From an uncultured Clostridium sp. (lineage in GTDB: Bacteria > Bacillota > Clostridia > TANB77 > CAG-508), in the NCBI GenBank assembly GCA_947426875.1, contig CANEFU010000007.1:1-15897 (forward strand): a stretch of DNA of 15,897 bases, given 5' to 3'. The first letter of the stretch is position 1. Each line of letters opens with the position of its first letter. Positions 1-7,363 of the stretch are shown here, one piece after another. The notes under the pieces are model-generated. The model was not told where the DNA came from, searched no databases, and was given only the letters and a program-made list of their open reading frames with translations. The position numbers and the translations under genes are program-made.

Positions 1-1290
1 TTCTTTTGGAATACATCCACCAGAAGGTCCTCCTGTTTGTGCTGCTTTGAATTCTCTACCATTTGGAATTCCACCACCAATATCAAATACAATTTCACGT
101 AAAGTAGTTCCCATTGGTACTTCTACAAGGCCTATATTATTTACATTTCCACCTAAAGCAAATACTTTTGTTCCTTTTGAATTTTCTGTTCCAATAGAAG
201 AATACCATTCACTTCCTTTTAATATGATTTGTGCAATATTGCTATAGGTTTCTACATTGTTAATTAAAGTTGGTTTTCCCCATAATCCTGCTTGTGCTGG
301 ATAAGGTGGTTTTACTCTTGGTTGACCACGTTTTCCTTCAATCGATTCCAATAAAGCAGTTTCTTCTCCACATACAAATGCACCTGCACCTAATCGAATT
401 TCAATATCAAAATCAAAATCGGTATCAAATATATGGTTACCCAATAATCCATAATCTCTTGCTTGCTTAATAGCAATTTCCAAACGTTTTACAGCAATAG
501 GATATTCTGCTCTTACATAAATATACCCTTTGTTTGCGCCAATACAATAAGCGGCAATTGCCATTGCTTCTAATACAGAATGAGGGTCACCTTCCAAAAT
601 ACTTCTATCCATAAAAGCTCCTGGGTCACCTTCGTCGGCATTACATACTACATATTTTTGTTTTCCTTCAGAAGCTTTTGTTAATTCCCATTTCTTACCT
701 GTTGGAAAACCTGCACCACCTCTACCACGAAGTCCAGAATTTTTAATTACTTCTATCACTTCTTCTGGCGTCATTTCCCTTAAAACTTTTTCTAATGCTT
801 GATATCCATCAAAAGCTATGTATTCATCAATATTTTCTGGGTCAATTACACCACAGTTTTTTAAAGCAATTCTTTTTTGTTTTTTATAAAAATTCAAATC
901 GTCTAAACGGTTTACCTTACTTCCATCCATATCCTTAGCTAATAAACGTTCTATCTTCTTTCCTTCAACGATATGGGTTTGAATAATTTCCTCACAATCT
1001 TCTGGTTTTACCATAGCATAAAAGGTATCTTCTGGTCTTATAATAACAATTGGTCCTTTCGCACACAATCCAAAACAACCTGTCTTAATCACTCTTACAT
1101 TTTCAATATTTTTTTCTTTTAAAATTCTTCTAAACTCTTCTAAAATTTCTGGTGATTTTGAAGAAGTACATCCTGTCCCATGACAAACTAAAATATGCTT
1201 TTCTCTTGTATCCGCTTTTGTATTTATTCTTAAATCTAGCTCTCTTCTTTTTTCTTCTCTTATTTGATGAAGTTCATTTATAGTTTTCAC
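1..1290 (-). CDS. nuoF: NADH-binding flavoprotein subunit, NuoF/HydB type (partial, C-terminus off window)
   Basis: This subunit oxidises or reduces NAD(H) through FMN and passes electrons along Fe-S clusters. In anaerobic Firmicutes this architecture usually belongs to a cytoplasmic electron-bifurcating [FeFe]-hydrogenase or NAD-linked formate dehydrogenase rather than respiratory complex I. The 430 visible codons show an N-terminal thioredoxin-like [2Fe-2S] domain (Cys36, Cys41, Cys72, Cys76; VCHGTGC and GCFGLC), then the NuoF core with GRGGAGFPTG near residue 188, CNADEGDPG near 215 and GAGAFVCGEETALL near 300. The reading frame is open to base 1, so the C-terminal [4Fe-4S] region and any ferredoxin-like extension are missing from view. 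The start is a GTG at 1290, set by GGAGG seven bases upstream; no nearby ATG fits. It follows nuoE in the same direction, with a long palindrome between them. Family assignment is firm; which complex it serves is inferred. Confidence 0.93.
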   Translation of the reverse strand, partial: MKTINELHQIREEKRRELDLRINTKADTREKHILVCHGTGCTSSKSPEILEEFRRILKEKNIENVRVIKTGCFGLCAKGPIVIIRPEDTFYAMVKPEDCEEIIQTHIVEGKKIERLLAKDMDGSKVNRLDDLNFYKKQKRIALKNCGVIDPENIDEYIAFDGYQALEKVLREMTPEEVIEVIKNSGLRGRGGAGFPTGKKWELTKASEGKQKYVVCNADEGDPGAFMDRSILEGDPHSVLEAMAIAAYCIGANKGYIYVRAEYPIAVKRLEIAIKQARDYGLLGNHIFDTDFDFDIEIRLGAGAFVCGEETALLESIEGKRGQPRVKPPYPAQAGLWGKPTLINNVETYSNIAQIILKGSEWYSSIGTENSKGTKVFALGGNVNNIGLVEVPMGTTLREIVFDIGGGIPNGREFKAAQTGGPSGGCIPKE

Positions 1291-1324
1291 TTAAATTCCT
1301 CCTTTTATTATTTTCCAGGTTTAG

Positions 1325-1393
1325 TTGCCAAACATTCCGGGTTTAAATGGCAACAATTTTTTTGTTGCCATTTAAACCCGGAATGTTTGGCAA
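1325..1393. repeat. Perfect 32-bp inverted repeat between nuoE and nuoF
   Basis: The arms 1325-1356 and 1362-1393 are exact reverse complements with a five-base T loop. The outer part of each arm carries TTGCCAAACATTCCGG. A further, imperfect copy of the theme (TTGCCAAAGTTGCCGGGG on the minus strand) continues from the right arm to the nuoE stop codon. The same TTGCCAA/TTCCGG words build the hairpin at 12249-12389, so this looks like a dispersed palindromic repeat (REP- or MITE-like). As it lies inside the nuoE-nuoF transcript it would form a very stable RNA stem between the two genes. A role in attenuation or RNA stability is only inference. Confidence 0.9.
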
Positions 1394-1417
1394 GTTAACC
1401 CCGGCAACTTTGGCAAC

Positions 1418-1927
1418 TTATTTTTGTTTCATTAATTCATCTAAAACTTGGTCTAATTTTTGAACGGTAGCTTTCCCATATACTTCTCCATTTACGGTAA
1501 ATACTGGTGCTAACCCACAGGCTCCAACACATCTTGTTTCTTCGATAGAAAACATGCCGTCTTCTGTTGTTTCTCCTGGCTGTATTTTTAGCCTTTCTAA
1601 TAATCTATCCATTATTTTTTGTGAGCCTTTCACAAAACACGCTGTTCCTAAACAGACTGATATATTATATTTTCCTTTTGGTTTTAATGAAAATCTTGAA
1701 TAAAAAGTGACTACACCATAAATTTCTGCCATTGGTATTGATAAAAACTCAGATAATTCTTGTTGAACTTCTATTGGCACATAGCCATAATGCTCTTGAA
1801 TTTCGTTTAACATTTGAATTAAATTGTCTTTGATTGGTTGATATTCTGCAAATAAGTCTTCTATGAATTTGTCCTTTTTGTTTCCGCCACAACAACATTT
1901 TGTATTTTTATTTTTCTCTTCTTGCAT
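1418..1927 (-). CDS. nuoE: NuoE/HydC-type [2Fe-2S] thioredoxin-fold subunit
   Basis: This is the 24-kDa-type subunit that partners the FMN/NADH subunit and carries one [2Fe-2S] cluster. At 169 residues it has the usual family length. The cluster ligands are visible as Cys92, Cys97, Cys133 and Cys137 (CLGTAC and RCVGAC), preceded by the helical region with HYGYVP and the IYGVVTFYSRF stretch typical of the family. The ATG at 1927 is preceded by GAGGAGG. The gene is first in its operon behind a sigma-A promoter at 1971-1999 and is followed by nuoF after 127 bases that hold a large palindrome. An odd feature is a run of three cysteines plus GG at residues 11-15, before the conserved domain, which could bind metal or be only a lineage-specific tail. 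In this context it probably belongs to a hydrogenase or formate dehydrogenase module. Confidence 0.94.
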   Translation of the reverse strand: MQEEKNKNTKCCCGGNKKDKFIEDLFAEYQPIKDNLIQMLNEIQEHYGYVPIEVQQELSEFLSIPMAEIYGVVTFYSRFSLKPKGKYNISVCLGTACFVKGSQKIMDRLLERLKIQPGETTEDGMFSIEETRCVGACGLAPVFTVNGEVYGKATVQKLDQVLDELMKQK

Positions 1928-1970
1928 AATTTCTCCTCCTCTTAATAATATGTATTAAATCGTTAAGTAA

Positions 1971-1999
1971 ATTATATCAAACTTGTTTTTTTTATACAA
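1971..1999 (-). promoter_or_regulatory. Sigma-A promoter for nuoE-nuoF
   Basis: On the minus strand there is TTGTAT (1999-1994), a 17-base A-rich spacer, and a perfect TATAAT (1976-1971). It is the only good hexamer pair upstream of nuoE and leaves a leader of roughly 40 bases before the start codon. No Rex-like operator (TTGTTAA-N4-TTAACAA) is seen in the leader. Confidence 0.65.
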
Positions 2000-2045
2000 T
2001 GCTTTTTCAAAATTTTACACTTTTGTGTCATTTTTTGTTTTTTTC

Positions 2046-2074
2046 TTGACTTTTATGTAAAAAAGTGTGAAAAT
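2046..2074 (+). promoter_or_regulatory. Probable promoter of the DUF5684-like gene
   Basis: TTGACT at 2046-2051 is followed after 17 bases by GAAAAT at 2069-2074, which has a TG one base upstream as in extended -10 elements. The -10 is weak (4 of 6). A short ACAC-TTTT-GTGT palindrome lies at about 2019-2030 between this promoter and the divergent nuoE promoter. Confidence 0.45.
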
Positions 2075-2104
2075 AAAATCATAAAAATAAAAGGAGGATT
2101 TGTT

Positions 2105-2611
2105 ATGGGATATAGTTCTTATAATTATTATGGAAGTTACCCAAGCGATTATGCTGTATCTTCAGCTGCCGTTGCAGCATTAAGTGCTGTCATTATGGTT
2201 TATGCCATCATCATTTTAGCAATTGCTATTATTCAAATCATTGCTATGTGGAAATTGTTTAATAATGCAGGACAAAAATGATGTAAATCTATTATAACTA
2301 TTTACAATATGGTAATTCTATTTAAAATTTCTGGTCTTTCTCCATGGTTAATTTTAGTTTACCTAGCTGCTATTATTCCATTTATTGGATGGGTTGCTCC
2401 TATTGTTATGAATGCTGTTTTATCTTACAAATTAGCTAAATCTTTTGGAAAAGACGGTGGTTGGGCTGTTGGTCTTTATTTCTTACCTTCTATTTTCTAC
2501 ATGATTTTAGCATTTGGTAAGTCAGTATATGTTGGACCAGATGAAGAACAAGCTACTGTTGAAGCAGAAGTTTCCACCGAAGAAACAGAAAAAAATGAAG
2601 AAAATAATTAA
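2105..2611 (+). pseudogene. DUF5684-like small membrane protein, split by an in-frame TGA
   Basis: Two open segments lie in one reading frame: 2105-2281 (58 residues, ATG with AAGGAGG upstream) and 2309-2611. They are separated only by the TGA at 2279-2281. Read across it, the 168-codon product matches the DUF5684 layout as I remember it: a Gly/Tyr/Ser-rich N-terminus, a hydrophobic helix at residues 23-49 ending in MWKLF, an IYN-containing linker, then ISGLSPWLIL, a second hydrophobic stretch, KLAKSFGK, a third (residues ~123-140), and an acidic Glu-rich tail. Family members usually read GWKxIIPIYN where this gene reads stop-C-K-S-I-I-T-I-Y-N, so three conserved positions have changed close together. 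The ATG at 2309 has no ribosome binding site, so the second half is unlikely to be made alone. A point-mutated pseudogene or a sequencing error is most likely; recoding of TGA is the less likely alternative. The family's function is unknown. Confidence 0.7.
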
Positions 2612-2663
2612 TTTTAAAATAAAAGAAAATTCCTGTTATAAGGAATTTTCTTTTATTTTAAAA
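2612..2663. terminator. Bidirectional terminator between the DUF5684-like gene and ispH
   Basis: A perfect 22-bp inverted repeat (2612-2633 and 2642-2663) with an 8-base loop starts right after the TAA at 2609-2611. The core GAAAATTCC/GGAATTTTC is flanked by A-rich and T-rich runs on both sides, so it can work in either direction. Its right arm overlaps the last codons and stop of ispH. Confidence 0.85.
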
Positions 2664-3498
2664 ATTTTATTACTTCTTCAATACTCTCTTTAGGAGTAGA
2701 CGCTCCTGCCATGATACCGACTCTTTCACCCATCTCTTCTTTTTTTAATTCTTGAGCTGTTTCTACTAAAATCGTATGAGCACAATTTTTATTAGCTATC
2801 TCATATAATTTTTTTGTATTCGAACTATTTTTGCCTCCTATCACAATCATGGTATCTACTTTTTTAGAAAGTTCTTCTGTTTCTTTTTGTCTCAATTCAG
2901 TGGTTCTACAAATTGTATTTTTTACAACAAAAGTAACATCTGGTTTTATCTTTTCTTGTAGGATTTTTTCTATTTTATAAAATCTTTCTAAACTAAAAGT
3001 TGTTTGTGATAGCAATACTAATTTATTTTTCTTTGATTTTTCAAATACTTCCATTGCTTTCGAAGTATCTTCTTCTTTCTCAATAATGTAATAATCTTTT
3101 CCGCAATGACTGATTGTTCCAATATTTTCAGGATGACTTTTCGCTCCAGATAGAAAAATAAAATAACCTTCTTTTTCATATTTTTCTGCTATTTTATGTA
3201 CTTTTAGAACATTCGGACAAGTAAAATCTTGTATCTTAATATTCATGTTTTTAGCTAATTCATAAACTTCTTTTGGAATTCCATGAGCTCGAATTAAAAC
3301 GGTTCCTTCTGCTTCTTCTAATGTTTCAATGCAATTAATTCCCAATTTCTCTAATTTTTCTATAACTTGTTTGTTATGTACGATTTCACCTAAACAACAT
3401 ATTTTTTCGTTTGCATTGGTTATTTGTTTGGTTGCGCCTTCTACTGCTCTTTCAACTCCATAACAAAATCCTGCTGTTTTACCTACTATTATTTTCAC
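2653..3498 (-). CDS. ispH: 4-hydroxy-3-methylbut-2-enyl diphosphate reductase (IspH/LytB)
   Basis: IspH carries out the last MEP-pathway step, the two-electron reduction of HMBPP to IPP and DMAPP using a [4Fe-4S] cluster. The three cluster cysteines are at 12 (GFCYGVERAV), 94 (FTCPN) and 197 (NTICRTT). Substrate-site residues appear as His41 (EIVHN), His72 (RAHG) and His122 with Glu124 (SHPENIG), plus SQTTFS and GGKNSSNT. The length of 281 residues is normal for the short form without a ribosomal S1 fusion. The start is GTG at 3498 with GGAGGAGG upstream. It lies downstream of ispG, separated by 135 bases that hold a large palindromic element, and is probably the last gene of the pyr-isp operon, ending inside a bidirectional terminator. 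Confidence 0.96.
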   Translation of the reverse strand: MKIIVGKTAGFCYGVERAVEGATKQITNANEKICCLGEIVHNKQVIEKLEKLGINCIETLEEAEGTVLIRAHGIPKEVYELAKNMNIKIQDFTCPNVLKVHKIAEKYEKEGYFIFLSGAKSHPENIGTISHCGKDYYIIEKEEDTSKAMEVFEKSKKNKLVLLSQTTFSLERFYKIEKILQEKIKPDVTFVVKNTICRTTELRQKETEELSKKVDTMIVIGGKNSSNTKKLYEIANKNCAHTILVETAQELKKEEMGERVGIMAGASTPKESIEEVIKFLK

Positions 3499-3528
3499 TA
3501 TAGAATTCCCCTCCTCCTTATAATAAAA

Positions 3529-3632
3529 TTTATTCTATTTTTATGAAGTAACAATTCGTGGGGACCAGCAAGCTTACAGTCTGTTTTTACAGACTGTGCG
3601 ATGCTGGGAGTTACAAATAAAAATAGAATAAA
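3529..3632. repeat. 104-bp palindromic element between ispG and ispH
   Basis: The outer arms 3529-3544 and 3617-3632 are perfect 16-bp reverse complements. Inside them pair GTAAC/GTTAC (3548-3552, 3610-3614), CCAGCA/TGCTGG (3565-3570, 3602-3607) and ACAGTCTG/CAGACTGT (3576-3583, 3590-3597), with a 6-base loop. A 12-base bulge (3553-3564, GC-rich at its end) faces only two bases on the other side. It begins one base beyond the ispG stop codon. It could be a MITE- or PATE-type element, or a structured RNA in the ispG-ispH transcript. I do not recognise it as a known riboswitch, and no target-site duplication is obvious. Confidence 0.8.
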
Positions 3633-3633
3633 C

Positions 3634-4686
3634 TTATATCATATTAGTAATTTCTTTTTTTAATTCCTGAACTAAATCTTTTTGCTTTATCTTTCTAATA
3701 ATTTTACCTTTTTTAAACAAAAGCCCTTCATCAATTCCACCAGCAATTCCAATATCTGCCTCTCTTGCCTCTCCTGGACCATTAACAGCACATCCCATAA
3801 CAGCTACTGTAATATCTGACTCTATTGTCTGTAAAAATTTTTCTATTTCCTTCGCTATCGGAATTAAATCGATTTGTGTTCTTCCACAAGTAGGACAAGC
3901 TATCAAAGTTGGTGATTTTTGATATAAATTACAATCTTTTAAAATTTCTTTCGCTACTTTCACTTCTTTTATCGGGTCATCTGAAAGAGAAACACGAAGC
4001 GTATCTCCTATTCCTTGTCTTAGCAAAACACCAAGTCCAATACTTGATTTAATGGTTCCACTAAATTCCGTCCCAGCCTCTGTAATTCCTAAATGAAGAG
4101 GACAATCAAATACCTTAGCTGCTTCCTCATAGGCTTGAATACATAAATCCAAATTAGAAGCTTTTAAAGAAATGGCATAATCATAAAAATCTAATTTTTC
4201 TAAAATTTCCACATGTCTTTTAGCACTTTCTACCATAGCTTTAGCAGTTGGTTTTCCATCTCTGTCTAACAATTCTTTTTCCAATGAGCCCGCATTTACA
4301 CCAATTCGAATAGGTATCTGGTTCTTTTTACAGCTTTCAACGACTGCTTTTACTTTTTCTTCTGAGCCAATATTCCCTGGATTGATTCGAATTTTATCTA
4401 CTCCTGCTTCTATTGCTTCTAACGCAATTTGATAATCAAAATGAATATCAGCAACAATTGGTATATGAATTTGTTGCTTGATAAAACGAATGGCTTTTGC
4501 ATCCTCTTTATCTAGGCAAGCCACTCGAATTATCTCACATCCTGCTTTTTCAAGTTCTAATATTTGTTTTACTGTTGCTTCTACATTTTTTGTTTTCGTA
4601 TTACACATAGATTGAATAACTACTTTGTTTTGTCCTCCAATTGCAACATTTCCTACCATTATTTTTCTTGTCTGCTCTCTTTTCAT
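3634..4686 (-). CDS. ispG: 4-hydroxy-3-methylbut-2-en-1-yl diphosphate synthase (IspG/GcpE)
   Basis: IspG converts MEcPP to HMBPP, the penultimate MEP-pathway step, with a [4Fe-4S] cluster and an electron donor such as ferredoxin or flavodoxin. The 350-residue protein has the two-domain bacterial layout: an N-terminal TIM-barrel half (QSMCNTKT, VADIHFDY, KIRINPGN, RIGVNAGSLE) and a C-terminal cluster-binding half with Cys264, Cys267 (CPTCGRTQ), Cys299 and the ligand Glu306 (MGCAVNGPGEA). No plant-type insert domain is present. The ATG at 4686 has GGAG upstream, lying in the ten bases after the pyrD stop, so translation is probably coupled to pyrD. Its placement directly behind a pyrimidine gene set, rather than with dxr or rseP, is somewhat unusual. 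Confidence 0.96.
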   Translation of the reverse strand: MKREQTRKIMVGNVAIGGQNKVVIQSMCNTKTKNVEATVKQILELEKAGCEIIRVACLDKEDAKAIRFIKQQIHIPIVADIHFDYQIALEAIEAGVDKIRINPGNIGSEEKVKAVVESCKKNQIPIRIGVNAGSLEKELLDRDGKPTAKAMVESAKRHVEILEKLDFYDYAISLKASNLDLCIQAYEEAAKVFDCPLHLGITEAGTEFSGTIKSSIGLGVLLRQGIGDTLRVSLSDDPIKEVKVAKEILKDCNLYQKSPTLIACPTCGRTQIDLIPIAKEIEKFLQTIESDITVAVMGCAVNGPGEAREADIGIAGGIDEGLLFKKGKIIRKIKQKDLVQELKKEITNMI

Positions 4687-4696
4687 TTATTACTCC

Positions 4697-5605
4697 TTAA
4701 TTCATTTGAACAGTTCCTACGATATCATTGATATCGTCAATTTGATGTTTTTTCATATAATTTTCTATTCCTTCTACTGTATTAACACTTGTAAATGGAT
4801 TAATGAAATTACCAGCGCCAATTGAAACAGCATTCGCACCTGCTAGCATAAATTCAACAGCATCTTCCCCATTAACAATTCCTCCCATTCCTAGTACAGG
4901 AATATTTACGACTTGTGCTACTTGATAAACCATACGAACAGCTACTGGTTTAATAGCTGGACCTGAAAGTCCTCCCGTATTATTAGCAAGAACGGGTCTT
5001 CTCTTATCTATATCTATTTTCATTCCCAATAAAGTATTAATCAAAGATACGCCATCTGCACCAGCGTCTTCTACTGCTTTTGCAATAGAAGCTATGTCAG
5101 TAACGTTTGGTGTTAATTTTACAATAAGTGGTTTGTCTAATACTTTTCTAACTGCTGAAGTTACTTGTTTTACTCCTTCATAGGTATTTCCAAATGCCAT
5201 ACAACCTTCTTTTACATTAGGGCAAGATAGATTTAATTCAACACCATCTATATCTAATGTATTCAATACTTTACAAAGTTCTACATACTCCTCTATACTA
5301 CTTCCAATTGCATTCACAATAACAGCTGTATCAAACTTTCTAAGAAATGGTAAATCATTTTGTGCAAAATATTCTATTCCTGGATTTTGTAATCCTATAC
5401 TATTTAACATTCCACTAGCTGTTTCACATACCCTAGATGGCTTGTTTCCACTTCTTGGTTTTAAGGAAGTTCCTTTGGTAATAATTCCTCCTAGTTTACT
5501 TAAATCAAAAAAGTTGCTGAATTCTCTTCCATATCCAAATGTTCCTGATGCTACTGTTACTGGATTTTTCATTTTAATTCCTGCTAAATCAACACTTGTA
5601 TTCAT
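4697..5605 (-). CDS. pyrD: Dihydroorotate dehydrogenase, class 1B catalytic subunit
   Basis: PyrD oxidises dihydroorotate to orotate on FMN, and as a class 1B enzyme it hands electrons to NAD+ through PyrK. The class 1 catalytic base is Cys128 in ELNLSCPNV; other signatures are ASGTFGYGREF, TKGTSLKPRSGN, VKLTPNVTDI, NTLLGMKIDI, NNTGGLSGPAIKP and GMGGI at the FMN phosphate site. The length of 302 residues is typical. The ATG at 5605 has GGAGG upstream. The gene sits 18 bases behind pyrK, as is usual for the heterotetrameric enzyme, and 10 bases before ispG. Confidence 0.97.
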   Translation of the reverse strand: MNTSVDLAGIKMKNPVTVASGTFGYGREFSNFFDLSKLGGIITKGTSLKPRSGNKPSRVCETASGMLNSIGLQNPGIEYFAQNDLPFLRKFDTAVIVNAIGSSIEEYVELCKVLNTLDIDGVELNLSCPNVKEGCMAFGNTYEGVKQVTSAVRKVLDKPLIVKLTPNVTDIASIAKAVEDAGADGVSLINTLLGMKIDIDKRRPVLANNTGGLSGPAIKPVAVRMVYQVAQVVNIPVLGMGGIVNGEDAVEFMLAGANAVSIGAGNFINPFTSVNTVEGIENYMKKHQIDDINDIVGTVQMN

Positions 5606-5623
5606 TTTATTATATCCTCCTTT

Positions 5624-6415
5624 TTAAAATTCTACATCTTTTGCCTGAAATACTGGTCCTGCTTTGCATACATGCCAATATTCTGGAGCATCTTTTGGAC
5701 TTTTAGCTGTTTTAACAGCACAACCTAAACACACACCTAAGCCACATGCCATTTTTTCTTCTAATGATACTTGACATGGAATTTCTTTTTCTAAAGCTAA
5801 CTTCTGAACTGCTCTTAGCATAGGTAATGGTCCACATGCATAAATAGAATCTATTTTTCCTGCTTCTATATCTTTTTCTAAATAATTGATAGCAAATCCT
5901 TTTTCTGCATAGCTACCATCATCTGTTGTTAAAATAAGCTGATTAGATACTTTTTTGAATTCTTCTTTTAACACAACAAAATCTTTACTTCTAAATCCTA
6001 AATAAGTTGTAACCTCTTTATTTTCTGCTTTTGCACATTTGGCTAATTCATACAATGGAAATACTCCAATTCCACCACCTATGATAGCTATTTTTTCATA
6101 ATCTGCATATTGAAAAGTCCCATAACCTACTGGTCCAATGATATCAATTTGTGAACCAACTTCTCTTTTCGCTAAAATATCAGTTCCTTTTCCTTTTACT
6201 TGAAAAATAAATTCTAAGATACCATTTTCTCTATCTAAATTATAAATACTAATTGGTCTTCTTAAAAAAGGCTCTGTTTGGTCTGTTACTCTTATCTCTA
6301 TAAAATTTCCTGGTTTTGCTGTTTCTACAATGCTTGGTGCCTTCACACTAAATTTGTAAATATCTGGTTTTAATTGTTCTTTTTTTACTAATTCTGCTAA
6401 TAAAAATTCTGACAT
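5624..6415 (-). CDS. pyrK: Dihydroorotate dehydrogenase electron-transfer subunit
   Basis: PyrK carries FAD and a [2Fe-2S] cluster and links the FMN of PyrD to NAD+. The 263-residue protein shows the ferredoxin-reductase fold: the FAD motif RRPISIY (residues 52-58), a nucleotide-binding GGGIGVFPL (113-121), CGPLPML (194-200) and the C-terminal cluster cysteines 224, 229, 232 and 250 (CGLGVCLGC and HVC). The ATG at 6415 has AGGAGG nine bases upstream. It lies between pyrF and pyrD with gaps of about 20 bases, consistent with one transcript. Confidence 0.97.
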   Translation of the reverse strand: MSEFLLAELVKKEQLKPDIYKFSVKAPSIVETAKPGNFIEIRVTDQTEPFLRRPISIYNLDRENGILEFIFQVKGKGTDILAKREVGSQIDIIGPVGYGTFQYADYEKIAIIGGGIGVFPLYELAKCAKAENKEVTTYLGFRSKDFVVLKEEFKKVSNQLILTTDDGSYAEKGFAINYLEKDIEAGKIDSIYACGPLPMLRAVQKLALEKEIPCQVSLEEKMACGLGVCLGCAVKTAKSPKDAPEYWHVCKAGPVFQAKDVEF

Positions 6416-6436
6416 GCTGTTTCCTCCTTTATTTTT

Positions 6437-7363
6437 TTATACAATTGCTTGGTTTAATTCTTCTTTCATTCTTAAAGCTTCTGCTCTAGTTGCTTTTGCA
6501 TAATCCTCTTCTGCATATTCTGCTTTCCATCTATCTGATTTATAGGCACACATCAAGCTTCTAGAAGCATTTACAATTCCTCCTAATCCATTCCTATCAA
6601 ATCCTAATGCGATATCGTTTGCTTTTCCTCCTTGTGCACCATATCCTGGTATTAGAAAATAGGTATGTGGCGCTATTGTTCTAATTTGTTCTAATTGCTC
6701 TGGATAGGTTGCTCCTACTACTGCTGCTATACTGCTATATCCGTTTTCTCCTCGTAATTCTTCTCCCCATTTTTCTACTAATTCCGCCACTTGTGCATAA
6801 ACTTCTTTATTGTTTTCTAGTTTTAAATCTTGAAGCTCTCCAGAAGATGGATTCGATGTTTTTACTAAAACGAATATTCCTTTTCCATATTTTTTACAAT
6901 CTTCCAAAAATGGTTTGATACAGTCTGTTCCCATATATGGATTGACAGTTATAAAGTCCACATCGTAAATCGCTTCTTCTTTTTCTCCTATTGGTGTTTT
7001 TCCTAAAAACGCATTTGAATATCCTTGTGCTGTAGAGCCAATATCGCCTCTTTTGATATCAGCAATAACTACCATTCCTTTTTCTTTAGCATATTGACAA
7101 GTTTCCTTAAAGGCTTCCATTCCCGGAATTCCAAACATTTCATAAAAGGCAATTTGTGGCTTAACAGCTGGTATTATGTCATAGGTAGCATCAATTAAAG
7201 CTTTATTATATTCCACAATTGCTTTTGCCACTCCTTCTAAATCTTGCGAATATTTGCTAGTAACACATTTTGGTAGCATCTCATATCTTGGGTCTAATCC
7301 CATTACAGTTGGGTTATTGGTTTGCTTTATTTTTTCAATTAAATCATCAATTGCATTTTTCAC
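6437..7363 (-). CDS. pyrF: Orotidine-5'-phosphate decarboxylase, long clostridial form
   Basis: PyrF decarboxylates OMP to UMP, the last de novo step. The catalytic stretch ADIKRGDIGST holds Lys104 and Asp107; GLDPRYEML near the N-terminus and the late ALGFDRNGLGGIVNASRS stretch are also family-like. At about 308 residues it belongs to the long form common in clostridia and actinobacteria. The start is chosen as GTG at 7363. An in-frame ATG at 7378 would put the ribosome binding site GGGAGG inside the coding region, whereas that site lies seven bases before the GTG. The GTG overlaps the TGA stop of the upstream Spx/ArsC-like gene (GTGA), implying translational coupling. Confidence 0.95.
   Translation of the reverse strand: MKNAIDDLIEKIKQTNNPTVMGLDPRYEMLPKCVTSKYSQDLEGVAKAIVEYNKALIDATYDIIPAVKPQIAFYEMFGIPGMEAFKETCQYAKEKGMVVIADIKRGDIGSTAQGYSNAFLGKTPIGEKEEAIYDVDFITVNPYMGTDCIKPFLEDCKKYGKGIFVLVKTSNPSSGELQDLKLENNKEVYAQVAELVEKWGEELRGENGYSSIAAVVGATYPEQLEQIRTIAPHTYFLIPGYGAQGGKANDIALGFDRNGLGGIVNASRSLMCAYKSDRWKAEYAEEDYAKATRAEALRMKEELNQAIV

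Noticed and set aside
47..470. Plus-strand open frames in the first 500 bases
   Set aside because: They are antisense to the conserved nuoF reading frame and have no ribosome binding sites or protein-like composition.
2279..2281. TGA as a sense codon through an alternative genetic code
   Set aside because: The Spx/ArsC-like gene ends at a TGA that overlaps the pyrF start, and the long conserved genes use TGG for Trp with no internal TGA, so the standard code fits.
2309..2611. An independent 100-residue membrane protein gene starting at ATG 2309
   Set aside because: No ribosome binding site precedes the ATG, it is in frame with the upstream gene, and the homologous family begins further upstream.
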